Part shown: piece by piece, positions 7,788 through 16,538 of the stretch
Numbering within the stretch: position 1 is the stretch's first letter
Layout: each line of letters starts with the position of its first letter
Assembly (NCBI RefSeq): GCF_963668215.1
Contig: NZ_OY764190.1
Location: 3,038,001 to 3,102,000 of the forward strand
Origin: an uncultured Desulfosarcina sp.
GTDB lineage: Bacteria; Desulfobacterota; Desulfobacteria; Desulfobacterales; Desulfosarcinaceae
DNA length: 64,000 nt
Direction: 5' to 3'
Notes under the pieces: generated by a model
The model's database searches: none
The model's input: only the letters and a program-made list of their open reading frames with translations
Told to the model about the DNA's origin: nothing
Program-made: the position numbers and the translations under genes

Positions 7788-8969
7788 ATGCAGAAAAACA
7801 GAAATGTCGGCATTATCGGCGTCGGACAATCGGTTTACTCCAGTCACCGAGAAGAGGTCAACCAGCCGGAAATGATCCATGAAGCGGTGGCCGAAGCACT
7901 GGAAAATGCAGGGATCACCCTGGATGACGTGGACTGCATCGTCCATGGAAACATGGAGCTGTTCGAAATGGTGCATCAGCCGGATCTGTGGCACACCCTG
8001 GGCTCCGGCGCCTTCGGCAAAGAGAGCCTGCGGGTGACCACCGGCGGAACCACCGGAGCCACTCTGGTGTGCGCGGCCGATCATCTGGTGGCTTCGGGCC
8101 TTCACGATATCGTATTGGCCATCGGGTTCGAAAAGCTTCAGGAAGGCCACACCACCGGCGGAATCACCAACATGGCCGATCCGTTGTGGGGCCGCCAGCT
8201 GCAGACCGGTGCCCTCACCGGCATGACCGCGGCCCAGATGATCGATGAATTCGGTGAAGAGCGCGCCAAAAAGGTGGCCATGAAGTACCGTATTCTCATG
8301 GACAAACACGCCATGAAAAACGAGAAGGCCCACCGCCGGTTGGGACTCGAGTTTGACCAGGCCGAGGATCTGGCGGTCAATTCTCCCGCCCTGGTGGGTG
8401 AACTGCGTATGATTCACATGTGCTCCCAGAGCGACGGCGCCTGCGTCATGATCTTCGCCTGCGAGGAAAAGGCCAAGGCCCTGTGCGACCAGCCCGCATG
8501 GATCAAGGACCACGTCACGGCCCACCGCGAAGAGATGTTCTGCATCTTCGGCGATGCCCCGGTGCTCAGCACCCATCGCTTTGCGGCCCAAAAGCTGTTC
8601 GAACGCTGCGGCATCACCGACCCCAGAAAGGAGATCGACCTGTTCGAAATGTACGATCCTTCCAGTTGGTGGGGCTCGGACTGGCTGCGCGAATTTCTCC
8701 TGTTGGAAGGCGACGAACACCTGAAAATGATTGAAAACGACGAGATCGCCATAGACGGTGCCTTTCCGGTCAACCCCTCCGGCGGCGTCACCGCCTCCAA
8801 TCCCATCGGTGCCACCGCCATGGTGCGCGTGGCCGAGGCGGCCCTTCAGGTCATGGGCCGGGCCGGCGGCCACCAGGTGCCCAAGACCGTCAACCAGGCA
8901 CTGGCCTCCGGTTTCGGCGGCACCATGTGGACCGTTCTGACCCTGTTGACGCGGGAAGTGCCCTGGTGA
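7788..8969 (+). CDS. Thiolase-fold protein lacking thiolase catalytic residues, subunit 2
   Basis: 393 residues starting MQKNRNVGIIGVGQS. The ATG at 7788 is chosen for its AAAGGAGG site; the frame is open further upstream. Typical thiolase-superfamily order is seen, with DIVLAIGFEKLQ at 107-118 and NPSGGVTASNPIGAT at 329-343. Where thiolases have Cys-Ser-x-Gly, this protein has GTTGAT (87-92), and the GHP His is Asn338 (SNP). Thus neither thiolase-fold protein of the pair carries the Cys/His dyad. With the preceding gene it probably forms a DUF35-dependent carbon-carbon lyase or an acyl-binding complex. Which one cannot be decided from sequence. Confidence 0.82.
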   Translation: MQKNRNVGIIGVGQSVYSSHREEVNQPEMIHEAVAEALENAGITLDDVDCIVHGNMELFEMVHQPDLWHTLGSGAFGKESLRVTTGGTTGATLVCAADHLVASGLHDIVLAIGFEKLQEGHTTGGITNMADPLWGRQLQTGALTGMTAAQMIDEFGEERAKKVAMKYRILMDKHAMKNEKAHRRLGLEFDQAEDLAVNSPALVGELRMIHMCSQSDGACVMIFACEEKAKALCDQPAWIKDHVTAHREEMFCIFGDAPVLSTHRFAAQKLFERCGITDPRKEIDLFEMYDPSSWWGSDWLREFLLLEGDEHLKMIENDEIAIDGAFPVNPSGGVTASNPIGATAMVRVAEAALQVMGRAGGHQVPKTVNQALASGFGGTMWTVLTLLTREVPW

Positions 8970-9092
8970 AGACGGAGGTCGGAAGACGGATGATGGACGA
9001 TGGATGAGAGAAGACGGAAGACAGGAAACCGACTGTCACAGCGGCCTTGGGTCGCGATTAATTAAAGATTACTCATTTGGAGGAACCTTATC
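8970..9092. repeat. Short degenerate purine-rich repeats (gaagacgga-like)
   Basis: The gap before the ligase gene holds several near-copies of gaagacgga and gatgg (about 8968-9030) in one strand orientation. No hairpin or promoter is evident. This is simple-sequence spacer, similar in style to the runs at 16539-16576 and 33261-33330. Confidence 0.5.
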
Positions 9093-12000
9093 ATGAACCT
9101 GGGCACCTATCTGGATACGGCCGTGGAGCGCTTCACGGACCTTCCCTATCTCCAGTTTTATGACCAGACCGTTACGTATGGCGAATTCGGCAGGCAGGTC
9201 AACATCCTGGCCAATGCCTTGAAACGCCAGGGATTCGAAAAAGGCGATTTTATTCATGTGCTCGTGCAGAACAGCCCCCAGACCCTGATGGCCTACTTCG
9301 CCATCCAGAAGATCGGCGCCGTTGCCGGACCGGTCAATGGATGGTGGAAGGCCCCCGAGGTGGAGTACCTGCTCAACGACTCCAAGGGCCGTGGGCTGAT
9401 CATCGAAGACCAGTATCTGCCCATCCTGGACGAGATCAAGGCCAATTGCCCCCACCTGGAGAAGATCATCGAGGTGAGCGACAATCCGCGTCCCGAGCAC
9501 ATCGACCTCGCCGGTTTGCTGGCCGAAGGCGACGACACGCCGGTCGTGTGCGACGGCGACGCCGAGGATACGGCCTACATTTTCTACACCTCCGGCACCA
9601 CCGGAAACCCCAAAGGCGTGCTGCTGTCCCATAAGAACGTCCTGGCCGACGTGGACGGGATCACCCGGGCGCTCAACCTGGAAGAGAACATGACCGCCTT
9701 GATCTTCCTGCCCCTGTTCCACGTCAATGCCATGATTTCGTGCACGTTTGCCCTGGGCATTGGCCTGCAGATCGTTTTGCGCCGTCAGTTTTCCGCCAGC
9801 GAATTTTGGGAAGTGGTGGACCGCTACAAGGTCAACTTCTGGTCGGCGGTTCCCGCGGTGTACCAGATCCTGCTTTCGGATCCCACCCGCCAGAAGTACG
9901 ATCTGAGCAGCCTGCAGTTCGGTATCTGCGGCGCCGCGCCGCTGACCGAAGAGACCATGAAGAATTTTCAGGACACCTTCAACATTCCCATCGTCGAAGG
10001 GTACGGGCTCACCGAGGCCACCTGCGTGAGCACCATCAATCCCCGTGACGGGGTGAGAAAAGTGGGCTCCATCGGCGTGCCGCTGCCCGGTCAGGAGGTC
10101 AAGATTCTGGGCGAAGACGGCAGTGAGTGCCCCCGCGGCGAGGCCGGCGAAATCTGCATCGGCGGCGACGTGGTCATGAAGGGTTATTTCAACCGGCCCG
10201 AAGAGACCACCGAAACCCTTGCCGACGGCTACTTGCACACCGGCGATGTGGGAGTCATGGACGAAGACGGCTATATCTTTATCGTTGACCGCATTAAAGA
10301 CATGATCATTCGCGGCGGCGAGAACATCTACCCCAAGGAGATCGACAACCTGCTGGCCACCCATCCCATGATCCAGGAAGCGGCCACGGTGGGAGTGCCG
10401 GACGAGACCATGGGTGAGGAGGTCAAGGTGTTCGTCATTCCGCTGGACGACGAACTCACCGAAGAAGAGGTGATCGACTTCTGCAAAAAGAACCTGGCCA
10501 AGTTCAAGGTTCCCAAATACGTCGAGATCCTGGAGGACGATTTTCCCCGCAGCCCCATCGGCAAGGTGCTCAAAAAAGAGCTGCGCCAGTGGGGACTGAC
10601 GCCCAGGCCGAAAAAAGCCCAGGGCCCCCAGGTAACCGTGGACGATATCTTCGGCACCATGGAGAGCCGGGTCAATCCCGAGGGGGTGGCCGGCGTCAAT
10701 GCCAACTACGGTTACATCATCACCGGCTCCGGCGGCGGCGAGTGGACCGTGTGCGTGGCCGACGGCGACGTGAAGGTCAAAGAAGGGCTGCATGATCCGG
10801 CGGTAACGACTACCTGCGCGGCCAAGGACTGGATCGCCATCACCTTGGGCAAGCTGGACGGCATGACGGCCTTTTCCTCGGGCAAGCTCAAGGTGGAAGG
10901 GGACATGGGCCTGCTGGTCAAGGCGGCCAGCTTCTTCAACAAATACCAGCCTCCGGCAGCGGCTCCCGAAGTGACGGTGGACGATATCTTCGGCACCATG
11001 GAGAGCCGGGTCAATCCCGAGGGGGTGGCCGGGGTCACGGCCAACTACGGATATATCATCACCGGTTCGGGCGGCGGCGAGTGGACCGTGTGCGTGGCCG
11101 ACGGCGACGTGAAGGTCAAGGAAGGGCTGCACGACCCTGCAGTGACGACCACCTGCGCGGCCAAGGACTGGATTGCCATCACCTTGGGCAAGCTGGACGG
11201 TATGACGGCCTTTACGTCCGGCAAGTTGAAGGTCGAAGGCGACATGGGCCTTTTGACCCAGGCAACGAAGTTCTTCAAGAAGTACACGCCCCCGCAGGTG
11301 GCGCCCGAGGTGACGGTGGACGATATTTTCGGCACCATGGAGAGCCGGGTCAATCCCGAGGGAGTGGCCGGAATCACCGCCAACTACGGATATATCATCA
11401 CCGGTTCGGGCGGCGGCGAGTGGACCGTGTGCGTGGCCGACGGCGACGTGAAGGTCAAAGAGGGATTGCACGATCCTGCCGTGACCACCACTTGCAGCGC
11501 CAAGGACTGGATCGCCATCACGCTGGGCAAGCTGGACGGCATGACGGCCTTTACCTCCGGTCGGCTAAAAGTGGAAGGCGATATGGGCCTTTTGACCCAG
11601 GCGACGAAGTTTTTCAAAAAATACACGCCGCCGGGTCCCGCTGCCCAGGAGGAGGAGAAGGAAGAACTGCTGCGGCTCAACCAGATCCTCTCCATTCCCC
11701 AGCGTTTTGCCACCGGCCCCGTGATGGGAAAATTTCTCAAGGCCTTCAAAGAGAAGAAAATCCTGGCCAACAAGTGCCCTGAATGCGGACGGCTTCAGCT
11801 TCCTCCCCGGGAAGTTTGCGCCGAGTGCAAGGTCCGTGCGGAAGAATGGGTGGAAGTCGGTCCCGGCGGCATTATCGCCACACCGGACATCACCTACTAT
11901 GCCAGCCCGGATCCGCTCACCGGCGAGAGCCGGGAAACGCCCTATATCTCCGCCCATTTTCTCCTGGACGGCTGCAAGGGGCACGAAACCCTGTGGCACG

Positions 12001-12116
12001 AACTGGTGGCCGACGACTTTTCCAAGGTCAAGCGCGGAGTGCGGGTGCGCCCGGTATGGAACGAAAAGCGCATCGGGGCCATTACGGATATCAAGTATTT
12101 TGAGATTGTCGAGTAA
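9093..12116 (+). CDS. Acyl-CoA synthetase fused to three SCP2 domains and a DUF35 OB-fold domain
   Basis: 1007 residues in three parts. Residues 1-510 are an ANL-superfamily ligase: phosphate loop TSGTTGNPKG (166-175), GYGLTEAT, RIKDMIIRGGENIYP and the C-terminal catalytic lysine (Lys491 in PIGKVLKK). It activates a carboxylic acid to acyl-AMP and then acyl-CoA. Residues 514-852 are three nearly identical 113-residue SCP2 sterol-carrier domains. Residues 855-1007 are a DUF35 domain with a zinc ribbon (Cys895-x2-Cys898-x10-Cys909-x2-Cys912) and an OB-fold. Such proteins could load, hold and hand on a bulky hydrophobic acyl-CoA. The DUF35 part is the kind that pairs with thiolase-fold proteins, two of which are encoded just upstream. 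GGAGG precedes the ATG. Confidence 0.9.
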   Translation: MNLGTYLDTAVERFTDLPYLQFYDQTVTYGEFGRQVNILANALKRQGFEKGDFIHVLVQNSPQTLMAYFAIQKIGAVAGPVNGWWKAPEVEYLLNDSKGRGLIIEDQYLPILDEIKANCPHLEKIIEVSDNPRPEHIDLAGLLAEGDDTPVVCDGDAEDTAYIFYTSGTTGNPKGVLLSHKNVLADVDGITRALNLEENMTALIFLPLFHVNAMISCTFALGIGLQIVLRRQFSASEFWEVVDRYKVNFWSAVPAVYQILLSDPTRQKYDLSSLQFGICGAAPLTEETMKNFQDTFNIPIVEGYGLTEATCVSTINPRDGVRKVGSIGVPLPGQEVKILGEDGSECPRGEAGEICIGGDVVMKGYFNRPEETTETLADGYLHTGDVGVMDEDGYIFIVDRIKDMIIRGGENIYPKEIDNLLATHPMIQEAATVGVPDETMGEEVKVFVIPLDDELTEEEVIDFCKKNLAKFKVPKYVEILEDDFPRSPIGKVLKKELRQWGLTPRPKKAQGPQVTVDDIFGTMESRVNPEGVAGVNANYGYIITGSGGGEWTVCVADGDVKVKEGLHDPAVTTTCAAKDWIAITLGKLDGMTAFSSGKLKVEGDMGLLVKAASFFNKYQPPAAAPEVTVDDIFGTMESRVNPEGVAGVTANYGYIITGSGGGEWTVCVADGDVKVKEGLHDPAVTTTCAAKDWIAITLGKLDGMTAFTSGKLKVEGDMGLLTQATKFFKKYTPPQVAPEVTVDDIFGTMESRVNPEGVAGITANYGYIITGSGGGEWTVCVADGDVKVKEGLHDPAVTTTCSAKDWIAITLGKLDGMTAFTSGRLKVEGDMGLLTQATKFFKKYTPPGPAAQEEEKEELLRLNQILSIPQRFATGPVMGKFLKAFKEKKILANKCPECGRLQLPPREVCAECKVRAEEWVEVGPGGIIATPDITYYASPDPLTGESRETPYISAHFLLDGCKGHETLWHELVADDFSKVKRGVRVRPVWNEKRIGAITDIKYFEIVE
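10632..11648 (+). repeat. Three tandem 339-bp repeats encoding SCP2 domains
   Basis: Repeat units start at 10632, 10971 and 11310, a period of exactly 339 bp (113 codons). The first about 90 residues of each unit are almost invariant; differences cluster at the last 20 residues. Long stretches are identical at DNA level, for example around gtggacgatat and gagagccgggtcaatcccga. This points to recent tandem duplication or ongoing gene conversion. Confidence 0.95.
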
Positions 12117-12128
12117 AAAGGAGACAAC

Positions 12129-13019
12129 ATGGACGATAAATACGCAGACAGCTTCGTGGTGGAAGGCAAACTGGCCCTTCCCTATCAGTACTTTGCCGGT
12201 CTGACGGGCAGCCGCTTCATCACCACCATCAGGGATCAGAAAAAGATCATGGGGCTCAAATGTGAAAGCTGCGGCAAAGTGTTCGTGCCGCCCCGTTCCA
12301 CCTGCGAGCAATGTTTCGTCGATATTTCCGACAATTGGGTGGATGTGAAAAATACGGGAACGGTGACCGGGTTTACCGTGATCCGCTACAAGGAGCCTCA
12401 CCAGCCCTTTGACCCGCCTTACATCCAGGCCCTGGTTCAGTTGGACGGCGCCGACACCCCCCTGGTTCACATCGTCAAGGGGATTCCCGTCAGCCAGATG
12501 AAAAAAGGGCTGCGGGTCAAGGCGGTGTTCGCCAAAAAGACCACGTCCACCATTATGGACATCGACCATTTCCGGCCGGAGGTGCAGGACTCCGTCAAGA
12601 TGGGCTACACCTACGATGAACTGGAGATCGGCATGACCGCCTCGTTCACCAAGACCATCACCGAAACGGATGTCTACCTGTTTGCCGGTATTTCGGGGGA
12701 TTTCAACCCCATGCACATGAACGAGGAGTTCGCCAAGAAGACGCCTTTCGGCACCCGCATTGCCCATGGGGCCCTGCCCCAGTGCCTGTGCGCTCCGGTG
12801 CTGGGTATGAAGCTGCCGGGGTTGGGCACCGTGGCCCTGGAGATCACCACCCGCTTCAAGGCCCCCACCTACTTCGGCGATACCATCACCTGCGTGGGCG
12901 AGATCATCGAGAAACTGGAAGACCGCAAGTGGGCGCGCATGTCCCTGACCTGGACCAATCAGGATGGGAAGCTGGTGGCTGAAGGAAAAGCTCTCGTTAT
13001 GCCTCCTCAGTCTTCGTGA
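12129..13019 (+). CDS. DUF35 (zinc ribbon/OB-fold)-MaoC hydratase fusion
   Basis: 296 residues. The N-terminal half is a DUF35 domain with zinc ribbon Cys45-x2-Cys48-x10-Cys59-x2-Cys62. The C-terminal half (about 155-296) is a hot-dog MaoC enoyl-CoA hydratase with the hydratase-2 signature: GISGDFNPMHMN supplies Asp191 and His196, and IAHG follows at 211-214. It should add water to a 2-enoyl-CoA to give a 3-hydroxyacyl-CoA. The same two domains, in the opposite order, make ChsH2 of steroid degraders, where DUF35 docks the aldolase Ltp2 and channels product. An AAGGAG site lies 12 bp past the ligase stop. Channelling is inference. Confidence 0.9.
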   Translation: MDDKYADSFVVEGKLALPYQYFAGLTGSRFITTIRDQKKIMGLKCESCGKVFVPPRSTCEQCFVDISDNWVDVKNTGTVTGFTVIRYKEPHQPFDPPYIQALVQLDGADTPLVHIVKGIPVSQMKKGLRVKAVFAKKTTSTIMDIDHFRPEVQDSVKMGYTYDELEIGMTASFTKTITETDVYLFAGISGDFNPMHMNEEFAKKTPFGTRIAHGALPQCLCAPVLGMKLPGLGTVALEITTRFKAPTYFGDTITCVGEIIEKLEDRKWARMSLTWTNQDGKLVAEGKALVMPPQSS

Positions 13020-13062
13020 TTGAGAAAACGAGTAATATAATCCCGGATATTTCCAAAAAAAT

Positions 13063-13178
13063 ACCAAATCCCAAATGACAAATAACAAACAAATAACAAT
13101 ATCAAAATTCCAAACCACCGGCTTTGGTGCCGTTTGAAATTTGAGCATTGAAATTTGGAATTTATTTGGGATTTGGTG
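13063..13178. repeat. Long imperfect intergenic inverted repeat, copy A
   Basis: The arms accaaatcccaaat (13063-13076) and atttgggatttggt (13164-13177) are perfectly complementary; an inner pair, caatatcaaaattccaaac with gtttgaaatttgagcattg, extends the stem imperfectly around ccaccggctttggtg. The transcript of this gap would fold into one long hairpin between the hydratase and dehydrogenase genes. A 25-bp part (13154-13178) recurs with one mismatch at 14578-14602, so this belongs to a repeat family. Confidence 0.85.
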
Positions 13179-13252
13179 ATTAGAATTTGGTTTTTTCGAT
13201 CGGCAACTTCTGTGATTTGCCTTTTACCACCATTGTAACGGAGTAATCACCC

Positions 13253-14413
13253 ATGAGCATGGAATATTCAACCAAGGCTTCCTGCCAGCAGTATTTCACC
13301 AAGGCCCACGACATGGTGCGCCGCTCGGTCAAGGAATTCATCGATAAGGAGGTTAAACCCTTCATCGACGACTGGGAGGAGGCGGGGAGCTTTCCCAAAG
13401 AGATTTACAAGAAGGCCGGGGAGGTGGGCATTCTGGGAATCGGCTATCCCGACGAATGCGGCGGCACCCCCGGCGATATCTTTTTCACCATTGCCGCCAG
13501 CGAGGAACTGATGCGTTCGGGCTCCGGCGGCTTCGTGGCCGGCCTGGGTTCGTTGAACATCGCCCTGCCGCCCATTGTCCGGCGGGGCACAGACGAGCAG
13601 AAAGAGAAATTCGTCAACCCGGTGCTCGCCGGCGACCGGATTGCCGCCCTGGCCATTACCGAACCCGGCGGCGGTTCGGATGTCTCCAATCTGGCCACTA
13701 CGGCCGTGCGCGACGGCGACCATTACGTCGTCAACGGCAGCAAGACCTTTATCACCAGCGGTACTCGGGCCGACCAGATTACCTGTGCCGTGCGTACCGG
13801 CGATCCCGGCGCCCACGGTATCAGCATGCTGGTGATCGAAGCCGACACGCCGGGCTATTCGGTCTCCTCTCCGCTTAAAAAGACCGGCTGGTGGGCATCG
13901 GACACCGCCGAAATCTTTTTCGACGACTGCCGGGTCCCGGTGAGCAACCGGATCGGCGAAGAGAACCAGGGCTTTTACGCCATTATGGAGAATTTTCAGG
14001 GCGAGCGGTTGTCGCTGGCCATCATGGCTTACATGACCGCCCAGATGGCTTTGGAAGAGGCCCAGGCCTACGCCAAGGAGCGCAAGGCTTTCGGTAAAAC
14101 GCTGACCGGATTCCAGGTGAACCGCCACAAGCTGGTGGATATGGCCACCCTGGTGGAAGTGGCCAAAGAGTACACCTGGCGGGTGGCCGCAAAGATCGAC
14201 GCCGGCATCGACCAGATCAAGGAGGTCTCCATGGCCAAGAATTTCGCCTGCAGCGTCAGCGACCGGGTGACCTTCGACGCGGTGCAGTTGTTCGGCGGAT
14301 ACGGATACATGCGCGGCCATCTGGTGGAGCGGCTTTACCGGGACAACCGCATCCTTTCCATCGGGGGCGGGACGACGGAGATTATGAAGGAGATAATTTC
14401 TAAACTTATGTAA
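13253..14413 (+). CDS. Acyl-CoA dehydrogenase (386 aa)
   Basis: Complete flavin acyl-CoA dehydrogenase. It shows ITEPGGGSDVSNL (135-147), the substrate/FAD core and GGYGYMRGHLVERLYRDNR near the end. The C-terminal Glu of the YEGT motif is Gly (SIGGGTTEI). However, a Glu occurs in QGERLSL at residue 251, where isovaleryl-CoA and long-chain dehydrogenases keep their catalytic base, so the enzyme is probably active. It would oxidise an acyl-CoA from this cluster, passing electrons to ETF. It is separated from the hydratase gene by the hairpin of copy A, which may set expression ratios. The substrate is unknown. Confidence 0.92.
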   Translation: MSMEYSTKASCQQYFTKAHDMVRRSVKEFIDKEVKPFIDDWEEAGSFPKEIYKKAGEVGILGIGYPDECGGTPGDIFFTIAASEELMRSGSGGFVAGLGSLNIALPPIVRRGTDEQKEKFVNPVLAGDRIAALAITEPGGGSDVSNLATTAVRDGDHYVVNGSKTFITSGTRADQITCAVRTGDPGAHGISMLVIEADTPGYSVSSPLKKTGWWASDTAEIFFDDCRVPVSNRIGEENQGFYAIMENFQGERLSLAIMAYMTAQMALEEAQAYAKERKAFGKTLTGFQVNRHKLVDMATLVEVAKEYTWRVAAKIDAGIDQIKEVSMAKNFACSVSDRVTFDAVQLFGGYGYMRGHLVERLYRDNRILSIGGGTTEIMKEIISKLM

Positions 14414-14476
14414 TTTTGGAATTTTGGGATTGAGGAATTCAGGGATTTTAGGAATTTAGGATTTGGGGACCCTTAG

Positions 14477-14619
14477 AAATTACAATGCCCAAATAACAAA
14501 TTCCAAATAAATCCCAATCAAATCTCAATACCCAAACCATGGCAATCTGGTCTTGTTTGTGAGTTTGGATATTGTCATTTGGAATTTATTTGAGATTTGG
14601 TGCTTGTTATTTGTAATTT
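14477..14619. repeat. Long imperfect intergenic inverted repeat, copy B
   Basis: Outer arms aaattacaa...aaataacaa and ttgttatttgtaattt, and inner arms caatacccaaac and gtttggatattg, pair around the middle of the gap between two dehydrogenase genes. The segment 14578-14602 matches 13154-13178 of copy A at 24 of 25 bases. It has no protein-coding content and would again form a long hairpin in the transcript. Confidence 0.8.
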
Positions 14620-14657
14620 CCGGTTTGTCCGGTATGAAAAATGGGAGCTAAACAACC

Positions 14658-16511
14658 ATGGCATTGGAATTAGCGGAACGACGCGACGTAGATTTCGTAT
14701 TATATGAACAGCTGGGGTTGGACAAGCTGATCGAGCATGATCGGTTTGCGGAGTTCAACAAAAAGACCCTGGACCTGATCGTCACCGAGGCCCGCACGCT
14801 GGCCGTCAAGGAACTCTTGCCCGCCAACGTTCCGGGAGACCGCGAAGGTTGCCTCTTCGAAAATGGCACGGTGAAGGTGCCCGAGGCCTACCGCAGGATT
14901 TTCGAACTCTACCGGGAAGGGGAGTGGATTGCCCTGGCCGACGATCCGGAAGTGGGCGGCCAGGGGCTGCCGGTCACCGCTACGTCGGCGGTTCACGAAT
15001 ACTTCAACGGCGCCAACACCGCCTTTTGTATGTATCCGGGGCTCTGCCACGGGGCCGGCAAACTGGTCGAAATTTTCGGCACCGACGAGCAGAAGAAACT
15101 GTACCTCGGGAAGATGTATGCCGGCCAGTGGGGCGGCTCCATGCTGCTCACCGAACCCGAGGCCGGCAGCGACGTGGGTAATCTGACCACCTCGGCCAAG
15201 AAAAACGATGACGGCACCTATTCCATCACCGGCAGCAAAATCTTCATCACCGGAGGCGAGCAGGACCTGACCGAGAACATCATCCACCCGGTCCTGGCGC
15301 GCATTGAAGGGGCGCCGGCCGGAACCAAGGGCATTTCCCTGTTTTTGGTGCCCAAGATCCGGGTCAATGCCGACGGTAGCCTGGGCGAGCCCAACGACGT
15401 GGTCTGCACGGGCATCGAGGAGAAGCTGGGCATCCATGGCAGCGCCACCTGTTCGCTCACCTTGGGGGGCAAGGGGCAGTGCATCGGCATCCTGCTGGGC
15501 GAGGAGAACAAGGGCATGCGGGCCATGTTCCATATGATGAACGAGGCCCGGCTGGGTGTGGGAATCCAGGGCTTTGCCATGGCCAGCGCCGCTTTTTCAT
15601 TTGCCCTCAATTACGCCCGGGAGCGCAAACAGGGCAGGAACCTGCTCGAGATGATGAATCCCGATGCGCAGTCGGTGCCCATCATCCAACATCCGGACGT
15701 GCGGCGCATGCTCATGTGGATGAAATCCTACGTAGAAGGCATGCGCAGCTTTGTTTACTATGTGGGCAACTGCTTCGACCACGAGGCCATTGCTGCCGAC
15801 GACGCCGAGCGGGAGCGCTGGCAGGGGCTGATCGAACTGCTCACCCCGGTGGTCAAGGCCTACTGCACGGACAAGGCCTTCGAGGTGTGCACCCAGGCGG
15901 TACAGACCTTTGGCGGCTATGGCTACACCATGGAGTATCCCGTGGAGCAGTACCTGAGAGACAGCAAGATCACCAGCATCTATGAAGGCACCAACGGCAT
16001 CCAGGCCATGGATTTCCTGGGCCGCAAGCTGGGTATGAAAAAGGGCCAGTATTTCATGGCACTGTTGGAAGAGATAAACAAGACCGTGGCAGCGGCCAAG
16101 GCTGTTCCTGCACTGGAAGCCATGGCCCTGACCGTGGAAAATGCGGTCAACAAGCTGGGCGAAACAGCCTTTAACCTGGGCACCACCGCCATGAGCCCGA
16201 AGGTGATGACGGCCTTCGCCTTTGCCCAGCCGCTGCTGGAGGTGACCGGGGACGTGGTCATGGGCTGGATGCACCTGTGGCGGGCGGTTGCCGCCGTTCC
16301 CGGACTGGAAAAGCATGCCGGTAGCCTGGATCCGGCTGCCCGCAAGGAAAAGGCGGAGAAGAACAAACATGCCGCATTTTACGAAGGCAAGCTCCGGGTG
16401 GCCGAGTTTTTCATCCACACTTTATTGCCTGCCACCATGGGCAAGATGACGGCTATTTCCGGCGTCTGCGATGCGGCTATGGAGATGCCGGAGCGGTCTT
16501 TCGGGAATTAA
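14658..16511 (+). CDS. Long-type acyl-CoA dehydrogenase (617 aa, DmdC/FadE-like)
   Basis: 617 residues with the extra C-terminal helical domain that marks the about-600-residue branch of the family. Motifs are LLTEPEAGSDVGNL, GSKIFITGGEQDLT, FGGYGYTMEYPVEQYLRD and SIYEGTNGIQ with catalytic Glu443. Relatives oxidise 3-methylmercaptopropionyl-CoA (DmdC) or various fatty acyl-CoAs; sequence alone does not tell which. It is the last gene of the one-directional acyl-CoA cluster, and the third dehydrogenase in it with recognisable active-site features. Confidence 0.93.
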   Translation: MALELAERRDVDFVLYEQLGLDKLIEHDRFAEFNKKTLDLIVTEARTLAVKELLPANVPGDREGCLFENGTVKVPEAYRRIFELYREGEWIALADDPEVGGQGLPVTATSAVHEYFNGANTAFCMYPGLCHGAGKLVEIFGTDEQKKLYLGKMYAGQWGGSMLLTEPEAGSDVGNLTTSAKKNDDGTYSITGSKIFITGGEQDLTENIIHPVLARIEGAPAGTKGISLFLVPKIRVNADGSLGEPNDVVCTGIEEKLGIHGSATCSLTLGGKGQCIGILLGEENKGMRAMFHMMNEARLGVGIQGFAMASAAFSFALNYARERKQGRNLLEMMNPDAQSVPIIQHPDVRRMLMWMKSYVEGMRSFVYYVGNCFDHEAIAADDAERERWQGLIELLTPVVKAYCTDKAFEVCTQAVQTFGGYGYTMEYPVEQYLRDSKITSIYEGTNGIQAMDFLGRKLGMKKGQYFMALLEEINKTVAAAKAVPALEAMALTVENAVNKLGETAFNLGTTAMSPKVMTAFAFAQPLLEVTGDVVMGWMHLWRAVAAVPGLEKHAGSLDPAARKEKAEKNKHAAFYEGKLRVAEFFIHTLLPATMGKMTAISGVCDAAMEMPERSFGN

Positions 16512-16538
16512 CCGACAAAAGAACTTATTTTGGATTAA

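Noticed and set aside
9069..11471. 800-codon minus-strand frame opposite the ligase-SCP2 gene
   Set aside because: His/Gly/Val-rich translation with internal repetition that only mirrors the SCP2 repeats; the plus strand has all ligase motifs.
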